A stretch of 13,257 nt of DNA from Gallionella sp. UBA4121 (GCA_002381565.1 DFWZ01000050.1:107193-120449); one strand, 5' to 3'. Positions 1 to 8,191 are shown, counted from the first letter of the stretch. Numbers and translations: made by a program. Notes: generated from the sequence alone by a model not told the origin.

Positions 1-1077
1 ACCGTCGGCAACCGTCTGTTAGCCCCCGATGAGCGCAGCGTTCAGGCAGATACCGCGCGCAGCAACTCGATCAACTCGGGACATCGCGCCTGTCAGGGGT
101 GCGGCGAGGCGCTGGGCGCACGCTATGCAATCGACGCGGCAATGGCCGAGAGCAATAACCAGTTAATCGCAGTCAATGCCACCGGCTGTCTGGAAGTATT
201 CTCAACCCCCTATCCCGAATCATCCTGGCAGGTGCCGTGGATCCATTCGCTGTTCGGCAACGCGCCGGCGGTGGCCACCGGTGTCGCGGCGGCGATGAAG
301 GTGAAGGGGAAAACCGATGTGCGGGTGGTGGCACAGGGCGGCGACGGCGGTACCACCGACATCGGCTTCGGCTGCCTGTCCGGCATGTTCGAACGCAACG
401 ACGATGTGCTGTACATCTGCTACGACAACGAAGCCTATATGAATACCGGCGTGCAGCGCTCCAGCGCCACGCCACCGGCGGCGCGCACTGCAACCACCAT
501 GCCGGTGGGTCCGGAACCCGGCAACGTGTTCGGTCAGGGCAAGAATCTGCCCCAGATCGCCATGGCGCACGGCATTCCCTACGTGGCTACGGCAACGGTC
601 GCCGATCTGCGCGATCTTGAATACAAAGTACGCAAAGCAATGGGCATGCACGGCGCCCGCTACATCCATATTTTCGTGCCCTGTCCGCTGGGCTGGGGCA
701 CAGCATCACACGACACCATACGCATAGCGCGATTGGCCAAGGAATCCGGCATGTTTCCGGTATTCGAGGCCGAGCACGGCGAAGTCGTCAGCGTGCTGAA
801 GATACGACACAAGGTTCCGGTGGAAGACTATCTGAAGCCGCAGAAGCGCTTCGCACATCTGTTCGGCACGCACGCGCATCCTGAAATAGTGGCGCGCATC
901 CAGGCCATCGCCGACCGAAATATCCGCAAATATGGGCTGCTCAACGTGCATGGAATTGATTCCAGCACAGATGATGAAACTTGCCATGCCCGGAACCCTC
1001 TCCTCAATCCTCTCCCGGTGGGCGAGGAGACAAACGAATCGCTACGCGAGCTTCACGTTAACGATGAGGCTGGGTGA
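1..1077 (+). CDS. porB: 2-oxoacid (pyruvate-type):ferredoxin oxidoreductase, beta subunit, 5'-partial
   Basis: The reading frame is open from base 1, so the start lies outside the window; 358 residues are visible. The beta subunit binds thiamine diphosphate and a [4Fe-4S] cluster and catalyses the reversible oxidative decarboxylation of pyruvate or a similar 2-oxoacid with ferredoxin in the cytoplasm. Seen in the sequence (numbered from base 1): CQGCGEALGARYA with C31 and C34, further cysteines C63 and C228 that fit the cluster ligands, the ThDP-binding GDGG at 114-117, and the PorB signature YDNEAYMNTGVQRSSATP from about 141. Probably only some ten residues are missing at the N-terminus. The family-like part ends near RNIRKYGLL (about residue 310); the last ~47 residues are an unusual tail that contains a REP-like palindrome. 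The next gene starts one base after the stop, so the two are co-transcribed. The subunit and ThDP class are secure; pyruvate as the substrate is inferred. Confidence 0.9.
   Translation, partial: TVGNRLLAPDERSVQADTARSNSINSGHRACQGCGEALGARYAIDAAMAESNNQLIAVNATGCLEVFSTPYPESSWQVPWIHSLFGNAPAVATGVAAAMKVKGKTDVRVVAQGGDGGTTDIGFGCLSGMFERNDDVLYICYDNEAYMNTGVQRSSATPPAARTATTMPVGPEPGNVFGQGKNLPQIAMAHGIPYVATATVADLRDLEYKVRKAMGMHGARYIHIFVPCPLGWGTASHDTIRIARLAKESGMFPVFEAEHGEVVSVLKIRHKVPVEDYLKPQKRFAHLFGTHAHPEIVARIQAIADRNIRKYGLLNVHGIDSSTDDETCHARNPLLNPLPVGEETNESLRELHVNDEAG
995..1030 (+). repeat. REP-like CCCTCTCC palindrome inside the porB 3' end
   Basis: Two copies of CCTCTCC (996-1002 and 1009-1015) are followed by GGGCGAGG. 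CCTCTCCC at 1009-1016 can pair with GGGCGAGG at 1020-1027 around a three-base loop, with one mismatch. This CCCTCTCC...GGGCGAGG layout is typical of intergenic palindromic repeats in many proteobacteria, where translation gives NPLxxxLP-like peptides. Here it is read as NPLLNPLPVGEE in the PorB tail. No second copy was noticed in the window, so its status as a dispersed repeat is inferred from its form. Confidence 0.5.
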
Positions 1078-1078
1078 C

Positions 1079-2698
1079 ATGTCCAAACCTTTTGCCATTA
1101 CCCTGAAACCCGGCACTTCGCTGGCCAATCTGACGGGCACCTGGCGCACCGAGCGCCCCGTTTATCTCGACCGCCTGCCTCCATGCAACAACGCCTGCCC
1201 TGCAGGGGAGAACATTCAGGGCTGGCTGTTTCATGCTGAATCAGGCGACTACGAGCAAGCCTGGCGCGTGCTGGTGCAGGACAATCCGCTGCCTGCCGTG
1301 ATGGGACGCGTGTGCTACCACCCATGCGAAGGCGCGTGCAACCGCGCTCAGCTGGACAGCGCTGTCGGCATCAACTCGGTGGAACGATTTTTAGGCGATG
1401 AGGCGATAAAACGCGGCTGGAAATTCACCGCACCCGCCGCATCTACCGGCAAGAGAGTTCTGGTAGTGGGTGCGGGGCCATCGGGCTTATCTGCCGCCTA
1501 TCATCTGGCGCGCATGGGCCACAGCGTCGAGATACAGGAAGCAGGCCCCCTGGCGGGCGGCATGATGCGTTTCGGCATCCCCAAGTACCGCCTGCCGCGC
1601 GATGTGCTGGATGCGGAAGTGCAGCGCATCCTCGATCTTGGCGTTCGGCTTTCGCTCAACAGCAAAGTTACAAACATCGAGCAAAGCATGAAAAATTTCG
1701 ATGCAGCCTTTCTCGCGGTCGGCGCACATATCGCCAGGCGCGCCTTCATCCCCGCGGGGGACGCCGCACGCATCCTTGATGCGGTGTCGGTGCTGCGTTC
1801 GATGGAAAATGAGGACAAACCCATGCTGGGACGTCGTGTCGTGGTGTATGGCGGCGGCAACACGGCCATTGACGTTGCGCGTACTGCCAAGCGGCTGGGC
1901 GCGACCGATGCGATCATCGTCTATCGCCGCACCCGCGAGAAGATGCCTGCGCATGAGCTCGAAGTGGAAGAAGCATTGCAGGAAGGCGTGATGATCAAGT
2001 GGCTGTCCACCATCTGTCAAGCAGAGGAGGGCAGCCTCACCGTTGAGAAAATGGTGCTGGACGACAAAGGCGTGCCCCAGCCTACCGGTGAATTCGAGAC
2101 CATAGCAGCCGACTCGCTGGTATTGGCACTGGGACAGGACGTCGATCTGTCACTGCTGGCTGGCGTGCCAAATCTGCAAATCAAGGATGGCACCGTACAG
2201 GTATCACCAAACATGATGACAGGATTTCCGGGGGTCTTCGCAGGCGGCGACATGGTGCCGTCAGAGCGCACCGTCACCGTGGCGATCGGTCACGGCAGAC
2301 GAGCTGCGCGCCACATCGATGCCTTCCTGCGCGGCACCACCTATGAACCCGCACCAAAACATGAACTGGCGGATTTTTCCAAGCTCAACACATGGTATTA
2401 CTCCGACGCCGACAAGACCGTGCGTCCAATGCTGGACACGATCCGCCGCCAGAGCAGTTTCGACGAGGTGCAGGGAGGGCTGGATGAGGCCAACGCCCTG
2501 TTCGAGGCGCGGCGCTGCCTGTCTTGCGGCAACTGCTTCGAATGCGATAATTGCTACGGGGTTTGTCCGGACAACGCGGTGATCAAACTGGGGCCTGGCA
2601 AGCGTTTTGAGTTCAACTACGATTATTGCAAGGGCTGCGGGCTGTGTATGGCAGAATGCCCGTGCGGCGCAATCAAGATGGTGCCTGAGGAAACCTGA
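1079..2698 (+). CDS. GltD-like NAD(P)H/FAD oxidoreductase fused to a 2[4Fe-4S] ferredoxin domain
   Basis: A 539-residue cytoplasmic flavoprotein resembling the glutamate synthase small subunit, with an added C-terminal ferredoxin. Domains in order: N-terminal iron-sulfur region (C36, C40, C79, C83, C87; CNNACPAGENI and CYHPCEGAC), FAD-binding Rossmann motif GAGPSG at 131-136, NAD(P)H-binding GGGNTA at 258-263, the FAD-contacting FAGGD at 387-391, then a cysteine-rich tail with CLSCGNCFECDNCYGVCP from 480 and CKGCGLCMAECPCG from 517. Such proteins pass electrons between NAD(P)H and iron-sulfur carriers. Sitting one base after porB, it probably connects the 2-oxoacid oxidoreductase to NAD(P)H and supplies the delta/ferredoxin function. 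ATG at 1079 is preferred because it follows the porB stop directly, has GAGG about ten bases upstream, and the family-like sequence begins there; an earlier in-frame ATG at 932 would overlap porB by nearly 150 bases. No large GltB subunit is nearby, so a true glutamate synthase role is unlikely. Confidence 0.88.
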   Translation: MSKPFAITLKPGTSLANLTGTWRTERPVYLDRLPPCNNACPAGENIQGWLFHAESGDYEQAWRVLVQDNPLPAVMGRVCYHPCEGACNRAQLDSAVGINSVERFLGDEAIKRGWKFTAPAASTGKRVLVVGAGPSGLSAAYHLARMGHSVEIQEAGPLAGGMMRFGIPKYRLPRDVLDAEVQRILDLGVRLSLNSKVTNIEQSMKNFDAAFLAVGAHIARRAFIPAGDAARILDAVSVLRSMENEDKPMLGRRVVVYGGGNTAIDVARTAKRLGATDAIIVYRRTREKMPAHELEVEEALQEGVMIKWLSTICQAEEGSLTVEKMVLDDKGVPQPTGEFETIAADSLVLALGQDVDLSLLAGVPNLQIKDGTVQVSPNMMTGFPGVFAGGDMVPSERTVTVAIGHGRRAARHIDAFLRGTTYEPAPKHELADFSKLNTWYYSDADKTVRPMLDTIRRQSSFDEVQGGLDEANALFEARRCLSCGNCFECDNCYGVCPDNAVIKLGPGKRFEFNYDYCKGCGLCMAECPCGAIKMVPEET

Positions 2699-3051
2699 TG
2701 GGAATGATTTCGCAACCGCTGCTGGTAACAGTTCTGATGCTCGCCGTGTCGAACCTGTTCATGACCTTCGCATGGTACGGCCACCTGAAAAACATGGCGG
2801 CTTCCCCGTGGTATGTCGCCGCGCTGGTGAGCTGGGGCATCGCACTGTTCGAGTATCTGATTCAAGTCCCGGCGAACCGCATCGGCTACACCCACCTCAA
2901 TCTCGGACAGTTGAAGATCTTGCAGGAAGTCATCACACTGCTGGTGTTCGTGCCGTTTGCGGTGATGTACATGAACCAGCCGTTAAAATGGGATTACCTG
3001 TACGCCGCGCTGTGCATGATGGGCGCGGTGTATTTTATTTTCAGAACCTAA
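2698..3051 (+). CDS. DUF486 (DMT-type) small membrane protein
   Basis: A 117-residue hydrophobic protein that I recognise as the DUF486 family, grouped with drug/metabolite-transporter-like proteins; its biochemical role is unknown. Four membrane segments are visible at about 8-27, 36-56, 66-90 and 96-114. Conserved-looking stretches are WYGHLK near residue 27 and FEYLIQVPANRIGY at about 52-65. The ATG shares its first base with the preceding TGA stop, and GAGGA lies six bases upstream, so translational coupling with the oxidoreductase gene is likely. Whether it works with the Por complex or is only carried in the same transcript cannot be told from sequence. Confidence 0.85.
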   Translation: MGMISQPLLVTVLMLAVSNLFMTFAWYGHLKNMAASPWYVAALVSWGIALFEYLIQVPANRIGYTHLNLGQLKILQEVITLLVFVPFAVMYMNQPLKWDYLYAALCMMGAVYFIFRT

Positions 3052-3060
3052 TTAAAAACA

Positions 3061-4401
3061 ATGAACAAACCAACACACATACACATCCTCGGCATCTGCG
3101 GCACATTCATGGGCGGCATCGCCGCCATCGCCAAGCAGGCAGGCTACCGCGTCACGGGTTGCGATGCCAACGTTTATCCGCCGATGAGCACGCAACTACA
3201 GGCGCAAGGCATCGAACTCATTACAGGCTTCGGCACCGAACAACTTGAGCTGGGCGCCGACGTTTACGTTATAGGTAACATAGTCACGCGCGGCAATGCG
3301 CTGATGGAGGAGATACTCAACCACAACCTGCCCTATGTCTCCGGCCCGCAATGGCTGTCGGACACGCTGCTGCGCGACAAATGGGTGCTGGGCGTGGCCG
3401 GCACACACGGCAAGACGACGACCGCCTCGATGCTTGCCTGGATACTGGAACATGCAGGGCTGCACCCGGGTTTTCTGATCGGCGGCGTACCGCAAAATTT
3501 CGACATTTCGGCGCGCATCACCGAATCAATGTTTTTTGTCATCGAAGCCGACGAATATGACACCGCGTTCTTTGACAAACGTTCCAAGTTCGTGCATTAC
3601 CATCCGCGCACCGCGATACTCAACAATCTCGAGTTCGATCATGCCGATATCTTTGCCGATCTCGCAGCGATCGAAACCCAGTTTCACCATCTGGTGCGCA
3701 CCGTGCCGGGCAACGGCCTGATCGTATCCAACGGCCGCGAGGAATCGCTGGATCGCGTACTGGGGCGCGGTTGCTGGACGCCGGTGGAACGCTTCGGCTC
3801 TGAGAGCGGTTGGCAGATCGACGCAGATAATCGCGTCACCTTGAATGGCGAACCACAAGGCATGCTGCACTGGGACTTGCTCGGCGAACACAATCGCATG
3901 AATGCGTTAGCCGCGCTCGCCGCCGCTCGCCATGCCGGTGTGCCGGTCACACTTGGCCTGGCCGCACTGACTGAATTCAGAAACGTGAAACGCCGCATGG
4001 AAGTGAAAGGCGTGGTGAACGGCATCACCGTTTACGACGACTTTGCCCATCATCCAACGGCGATCGACACCACCGTGGCAGGCTTACGCCACAAGGTGGG
4101 GCAAGCCAAAATTCACGCAGTTCTTGAACCGCGCTCCAATACCATGAAACTGGGCGTGATGAAAGATGCACTGCCTGGCAGTCTGAAAGACGCTGACCGG
4201 GTGTTTTGCTATTCAGGAAATCTCGGCTGGGATGCGAAGGGCGCGCTGGCGCCGATGGGCAATAAGGCCGTTGTCATCGACGATCTCGACGCGCTGATTG
4301 AAGCCATCGCAGCTGCCGCACTTCCCGGCGATCACATCCTGATAATGAGCAACGGCGGATTCGGCGGGATACACGAAAAACTGCTCAAGCGATTGTCGTA
4401 A
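3061..4401 (+). CDS. mpl: UDP-MurNAc:L-alanyl-gamma-D-glutamyl-meso-DAP ligase (murein tripeptide ligase)
   Basis: A 446-residue Mur-ligase-family enzyme that recycles murein: in the cytoplasm it joins the tripeptide L-Ala-gamma-D-Glu-meso-DAP to UDP-MurNAc using ATP. The N-terminus ILGICGTFMGG (9-19) and CDANVYPPMST (34-44) are diagnostic of Mpl rather than MurC. The ATP-binding loop is GTHGKTT at 114-120, the central domain has EADEYDTAFFDKR from 162, NNLEFDHADIF from 188 and EHNRMNALAA from 276, and DDFAHHPT at 326-333 belongs to the C-terminal domain. Length matches the family (E. coli about 457). It starts nine bases after the DUF486 stop; the start has no clear Shine-Dalgarno, which suggests reinitiation from the gene upstream. 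Presence of Mpl implies DAP-type peptidoglycan in a Gram-negative cell. Confidence 0.96.
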   Translation: MNKPTHIHILGICGTFMGGIAAIAKQAGYRVTGCDANVYPPMSTQLQAQGIELITGFGTEQLELGADVYVIGNIVTRGNALMEEILNHNLPYVSGPQWLSDTLLRDKWVLGVAGTHGKTTTASMLAWILEHAGLHPGFLIGGVPQNFDISARITESMFFVIEADEYDTAFFDKRSKFVHYHPRTAILNNLEFDHADIFADLAAIETQFHHLVRTVPGNGLIVSNGREESLDRVLGRGCWTPVERFGSESGWQIDADNRVTLNGEPQGMLHWDLLGEHNRMNALAALAAARHAGVPVTLGLAALTEFRNVKRRMEVKGVVNGITVYDDFAHHPTAIDTTVAGLRHKVGQAKIHAVLEPRSNTMKLGVMKDALPGSLKDADRVFCYSGNLGWDAKGALAPMGNKAVVIDDLDALIEAIAAAALPGDHILIMSNGGFGGIHEKLLKRLS

Positions 4402-4406
4402 GGAGG
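4399..4406 (+). promoter_or_regulatory. Strong Shine-Dalgarno without a following gene
   Basis: TAAGGAGG overlaps the mpl stop codon and is a perfect eight-base complement of the 16S rRNA 3' end. No usable ORF follows on the + strand: GTG at 4408 is too close and its frame closes after 16 codons, and the opposite-strand gene ends at 4415. It looks like the ribosome site of a former next gene in the mpl operon, but chance cannot be excluded. Confidence 0.35.
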
Positions 4407-4414
4407 CGTGACAT

Positions 4415-5179
4415 TCAAAATTCGAACACGTGACCGCGCTGCAACATCTGCGGCCTGAATTCTGCAGCGGCCAGCAGGACTTCACGCATCGTTTCCTGCT
4501 CATATCCGGCTTCCATGTGCACGATGAACAGTTCCACCTGACGATGCAACAGGCGCAGCCCCTGCACCAGCAGGTTTGCCGTCATGTGACCTGCGCGCGC
4601 CGCGCCGTCAACATTATTGTTGCGAAAAGTATTTTCGATCAGCAGATATTTCAGGTTGTCGACGTGGTTTAACGCCTGCCAGAAATCCGCACAAAAGGTG
4701 GTATCAGCGCTATACACCAGACTGCCGGTGCCGCCGTCAACCAGGTAGGCAACACAAGGGATGGCATGATTTGCCGGCAGAGCCGTGATGCGCCTGCCAC
4801 CCAGTTCCACCGTTTCGCCTGCCTGCACCGGACAAAAGCGGATGTAGGGATTTTCAGCCGTTGGCAGCACAGTGTAATCAGGCCACAGACAGTTGTTAAA
4901 CATGTGCATCTTTAGCGTAGCGATGGTCTGCGGCAGTGCATATACCATCAGCGGTGATACACGAAAACTGCCTGCGGCGTCACTCAGCATCAGTAAAAGG
5001 GCGCAATGATCAAGATGCGCATGGGTAAGAAAGACAACCTTGATCAGCACAGATTGCTCGAGTGTCAAATCACCCGCGCCGGTTCCGGCATCGATCAGGA
5101 TGTCATCATCCATCTGATAGCAGGTGGTGCGCAGTTCACCCGAGATGCTGCCGCTACAACCTAATGTTGTAATGCGCAT
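4415..5179 (-). CDS. Metallo-beta-lactamase-fold hydrolase, related to class II 3',5'-cyclic-nucleotide phosphodiesterases
   Basis: A 254-residue protein with no signal peptide, so probably cytoplasmic. It begins with the MBL-fold strand pattern (MRITTLGCSGS, then ILIDAGTGAG at about 27-36) and carries the metal motif THAHLDHCA with H53, H55, D57 and H58. H138, D159 (YSADTT) and H221 (IVHMEAGYE) fit the other zinc ligands. The HxHLDH core and the overall layout resemble CpdP-type cAMP phosphodiesterases, but the published class II signature is only partly met: C59 and L61 replace the usual aliphatic and Gly/Ser residues, and D65 replaces Ala/Pro. Substrate is therefore uncertain. It lies 63 bases downstream of ntrC on the same strand and may be read through from that operon; AAGGGG sits just upstream of the ATG. 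It converges with mpl across only 13 bases. Confidence 0.8.
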   Translation of the reverse strand: MRITTLGCSGSISGELRTTCYQMDDDILIDAGTGAGDLTLEQSVLIKVVFLTHAHLDHCALLLMLSDAAGSFRVSPLMVYALPQTIATLKMHMFNNCLWPDYTVLPTAENPYIRFCPVQAGETVELGGRRITALPANHAIPCVAYLVDGGTGSLVYSADTTFCADFWQALNHVDNLKYLLIENTFRNNNVDGAARAGHMTANLLVQGLRLLHRQVELFIVHMEAGYEQETMREVLLAAAEFRPQMLQRGHVFEF

Positions 5180-5242
5180 AACCCCCCCTTTTCATGACAC
5201 ACCAGGCTCACTGCAACCGGTCAACAAGGTACGCACACCGGC

Positions 5243-6640
5243 TTAACTTTCAGCCGCCCCCAGGCCCAATTCCTGAATCTTGCGTGTCAGGGTATTGCGT
5301 CCGATGCCGAGCAAGGTCGCCGCTTCAATGCGCCGTCCGTTGGTGTGATGCAACGCTTGCAGGATCAGCGTACGTTCAAACTGTGCAACAAAGCCATCCA
5401 TGATAGATTCATCTCCCCGCTGCAAAGCCGTTTCAACCTGGCCGGCCAGCGCTGTGCTCCAGTCCCCCGGTGTCGCGACAACACTTTCATTGCTGCGCCA
5501 CTCCGGCGGTAAGTCGGCGATCTCGACCACTTGCGAGGGAGTCATCACGGTCAGCCAGTGACACAGATTTTCCAGTTGCCGCACGTTGCCGGGGAAATCC
5601 TGAGCACTCAAATGTTGCAAGGTGGCCTCGCCAAATTGCTTCTGATCGACTGACAACTCACGCGCACTCTTTTGCAGGAAATATTTTGCCAGCAATGGAA
5701 TATCTTCGCTTCGTTCTCGCAACGGCGGCAAGCGCAGCCGTATCACGTTCAGCCTGTGGAATAAATCTTCACGGAACAGACCCTGCTTGACGCGCTCTTC
5801 CAGATTCTGATGGGTCGCCGTGATGATGCGTACGTTCGCCTTGATCGGCTGATGTCCGCCGACACGATAAAAGTTGCCGTCTGACAGCACGCGCAGCAAA
5901 CGGGTTTGCAACTCGGAGGGCATATCCCCTATTTCATCGAGAAACAGCGTGCCGCCTTCAGCCTGCTCGAAGCGCCCGTGCCGGGTGGCGGCAGCACCTG
6001 TGAATGCGCCACGCTCATGTCCGAACAATTCTGATTCGAGCAAGTCTTTGGGAATCGCAGCGGTATTGATAGCGATGAACGGTTTGTCAGCACGCGGGCT
6101 ATGCCGGTGCAAGGCGCGCGCCACCAGTTCTTTGCCGGTGCCCGACTCGCCATTGATGAGCACCGTCGCATGGGATTGAGACAGACGGCCGATCGCACGA
6201 AAAACGTCCTGCATAGCCGGGGCGTGGCCTAAAATATCTGCTGCGACTTCGACCTGACCCACCTCGGCGGCTTTGCTCCGGCTTTGCTCCAGCGCACGAC
6301 GTATCAGGTCTACTGCGTGGTTGATGTCAAACGGTTTGGGCAAGTATTCAAACGCCCCGCCCTGAAACGCCGAGACGGCACTTTCCAGATCGGAATAAGC
6401 CGTCATGATGATGACCGGAATGAGCGGGTGACGCTGACGCAGCAATTGCAAAAACTCAAGGCCTGAGCGCCCCGGCATACGTATGTCGCTCAGCACCACT
6501 TGCGGCAGGTCATGGCTCAAGGCGTTCAGGGCATCATCCGCCGTGGCAAAACTTTCAAATTCGATGTCTGCACGCGCCAGCGATTTTTCCAACACCCAGC
6601 GTATCGAGCGGTCGTCGTCAATTATCCAGACTGGTTTCAT
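5243..6640 (-). CDS. ntrC: Nitrogen regulation response regulator NtrC (sigma54 activator)
   Basis: A 465-residue transcription activator of the nitrogen-limitation response. Receiver domain: acidic pocket D8-D10, phospho-acceptor D52 in SDIRMPG, T80 and K102. Sigma54-activator AAA+ domain: Walker A GESGTGK at 164-170, the sigma54-contact loop GAFTGA at 211-216, Walker B LFLDE ending at 236, and arginine-finger region REDLFHR at 290-296. The C-terminus is a Fis-type helix-turn-helix (RRIEAATLLGIGRNTLTRKI, 436-455) that would bind enhancer sites. The ATG at 6640 gives MKPVWIIDDDRSIRWVLE, as in E. coli NtrC, with GGGA about seven bases upstream; a TTG five codons earlier is the alternative. It follows ntrB by 56 bases on the same strand and is phosphorylated by NtrB. 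All key residues are intact. Confidence 0.96.
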   Translation of the reverse strand: MKPVWIIDDDRSIRWVLEKSLARADIEFESFATADDALNALSHDLPQVVLSDIRMPGRSGLEFLQLLRQRHPLIPVIIMTAYSDLESAVSAFQGGAFEYLPKPFDINHAVDLIRRALEQSRSKAAEVGQVEVAADILGHAPAMQDVFRAIGRLSQSHATVLINGESGTGKELVARALHRHSPRADKPFIAINTAAIPKDLLESELFGHERGAFTGAAATRHGRFEQAEGGTLFLDEIGDMPSELQTRLLRVLSDGNFYRVGGHQPIKANVRIITATHQNLEERVKQGLFREDLFHRLNVIRLRLPPLRERSEDIPLLAKYFLQKSARELSVDQKQFGEATLQHLSAQDFPGNVRQLENLCHWLTVMTPSQVVEIADLPPEWRSNESVVATPGDWSTALAGQVETALQRGDESIMDGFVAQFERTLILQALHHTNGRRIEAATLLGIGRNTLTRKIQELGLGAAES

Positions 6641-6696
6641 TTCATTCCCGATCAATATTAGGCTTCAAAAACTGCCAGTTACTAACGACTTATTTT

Positions 6697-7737
6697 TCAT
6701 GGTAGCGGCAACATTACCGTGAAACAGGTACATCCGGGCTCGCTGTCAAACTCTATCGTGCCGCGATGCTGACTGACAAAATCCTGAGCCAGCGTCAGCC
6801 CCAGTCCGTGACCATCGGCACGCCCGGACACCAGCGGATAAAAAATCTTGTCCCGCAATTCCGGTGCAATGCCCGGCCCGTTGTCGATTATCTGCACCAT
6901 CACGGCCAGGCGATGGCGTTGCTTGAACAGCGTCACCTGGCGCGCAATCCGGGTGCGCAAAATAATCCGTCCATGGCCATGCATCGCCTGTGCGGCATTG
7001 CGCACAACATTGAGAATCACCTGGATCAGCTGCTCCTTGTCGCCGATCAGCGCAGGCAGACTGATGTCATAATCGCGCTTGATTGTCAGCCCACCCGGCA
7101 TTTCCGCAAGGACGACCGAGCGCACGCGTTCCAGTACTTCGTGGATGTTGAGTGCACTGTGCCGCGTATGACCCTGTGGCGTGAGCAGCTTTTCCATCAA
7201 AGTGCGCAACCGGTCTGCTTCCTGCACGATGACCTGGGTGTATTCACGCAAACCCGGTTTATCCAACTCCTGTTCAAGCAATTGAGCGGCCCCGCGTATG
7301 CCGCCCAGCGGATTCTTGATTTCGTGCGCAAGATTACGCAGCAACAGGCGATTGGCCTGAGTCTGATCCAGCATCTGCTCTTCCCGTGCCAGTTTAAGAG
7401 GCCTGTCCATAGGATGAAACTCCAGCACCAGGCAGGGCTTGTCAAATTGCACCGGCGTGACTGTGCAGCGCACATGCAGCTTGTTGTGTGCATGTGTCAT
7501 CAGCATCAAATCATGCTCGATGTAGCTGGCGTTATTGTGCAATGCCCGTTGCATCGCATTGGCGAGCTGTCCGGTATCGGTGAAGATCAGCTGTAACGGG
7601 TTCGTGATCAGATTCTTGCCGCTCACTTCGAACAGGTTTTCCGCAGCCGGGTTCAGATAGATGACACGCGACTCGCCATCCACCAGGATAACGGCGGTGG
7701 CGAGGTAATCAAGCGTAAGATGTGAAAAGTCAGACAT
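6697..7737 (-). CDS. ntrB: Nitrogen regulation sensor histidine kinase NtrB (GlnL)
   Basis: A 346-residue soluble kinase/phosphatase of NtrC, normally controlled by the PII signal protein. An N-terminal PAS domain (about 5-110, with VILVDGESRVIYLNPAAE) precedes the phospho-acceptor H-box AHEIKNPLGGIRGA with H138, the N-box NVVRNAAQAM with N247, the G1 box DNGPGI at 285-290 and the G2 box GHGLGL at 309-314. No membrane segment is present, as expected for NtrB. The ATG at 7737 fits the family N-terminus, though there is no clear Shine-Dalgarno in front of it. It lies 37 bases after the DUF4124 gene and 56 bases before ntrC, so the three form one transcript. glnA, which often precedes ntrBC, is not in the window. 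Confidence 0.95.
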   Translation of the reverse strand: MSDFSHLTLDYLATAVILVDGESRVIYLNPAAENLFEVSGKNLITNPLQLIFTDTGQLANAMQRALHNNASYIEHDLMLMTHAHNKLHVRCTVTPVQFDKPCLVLEFHPMDRPLKLAREEQMLDQTQANRLLLRNLAHEIKNPLGGIRGAAQLLEQELDKPGLREYTQVIVQEADRLRTLMEKLLTPQGHTRHSALNIHEVLERVRSVVLAEMPGGLTIKRDYDISLPALIGDKEQLIQVILNVVRNAAQAMHGHGRIILRTRIARQVTLFKQRHRLAVMVQIIDNGPGIAPELRDKIFYPLVSGRADGHGLGLTLAQDFVSQHRGTIEFDSEPGCTCFTVMLPLP

Positions 7738-7774
7738 ACAAATGTATAAGCAAAAACCATGCCCGGCTGGGGCG

Positions 7775-8191
7775 TTATTTCAGCTTAAATAATTCGGCTT
7801 TGAGTGCATCGATATTTCCCTGGTGCAACTCTACCTGTTTGATCAATGTTTTGGTCTTGGCTTCATCCCTCGGGCGATCAGTTTCGCCTGCCTTCAGGCT
7901 TAGTTGAGCTGCACTGAGCAACCCCTCCTCAGCCTGCAACTCGTCTTCCAGAATTCTGCGCCGCGACCCATCGCGACCCTTTTGAGTTTCTGCATTTACT
8001 TTTGGAAAGTCTTGCGGCGTATCACCGGTTCTTACGCGTGCAGCCTGGGCGGGTGCCGTCATAACAACACGTTTACCGCCCTTGATTGGTGCACTGGAAT
8101 AAGTGACATGCCCATCGGCATCAACGGCCTTGTATATATCGGCCTGTGCCAACAAGGGAATCAGACATAACAGTAAATATCCAAATTTCAT
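7775..8191 (-). CDS. Secreted DUF4124-domain protein with C-terminal coiled coil
   Basis: A 138-residue exported protein of unknown function. A short signal peptide MKFGYLLLCLIPLLAQA (1-17) is followed by the DUF4124 pattern DIYKAVDADGHVTYSSAPIK, as in periplasmic proteins that share this N-terminal beta domain. From about residue 75 the chain is charged and helical (ILEDELQAEEGLLSAAQL, then IKQVELHQGNIDALKAEL), probably a coiled coil. The ATG at 8191 is chosen because it starts the signal peptide and has AGGAGA about eight bases upstream; the frame is open further up to 8350 but without a family match there. It is the first gene of the unit leading into ntrB and ntrC, an arrangement I associate with betaproteobacteria; its link to nitrogen control is only positional. 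Confidence 0.85.
   Translation of the reverse strand: MKFGYLLLCLIPLLAQADIYKAVDADGHVTYSSAPIKGGKRVVMTAPAQAARVRTGDTPQDFPKVNAETQKGRDGSRRRILEDELQAEEGLLSAAQLSLKAGETDRPRDEAKTKTLIKQVELHQGNIDALKAELFKLK

Noticed and set aside
220..669. Minus-strand ORFs opposite porB
   Set aside because: They are shadows of a GC-rich gene on the + strand with clear PorB motifs; their translations are Arg/His-rich without domains.
932..1078. Earlier ATG for the GltD-like gene
   Set aside because: It would overlap porB by nearly 150 bases and adds sequence with no family likeness; the ATG at 1079 follows the porB stop directly.
5180..5242. CCGGT/ACCGG inverted repeat between ntrC and the hydrolase as a terminator
   Set aside because: The stem is only five bases with a loop of about sixteen and no T-run.
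6641..6655. TTG start giving NtrC five extra residues
   Set aside because: The ATG at 6640 matches the usual NtrC N-terminus and has GGGA at suitable distance.
6766..7596. Long plus-strand ORF of 276 codons
   Set aside because: It lies wholly antisense to ntrB, whose motifs are complete; the opposite ORF has no recognisable domain.
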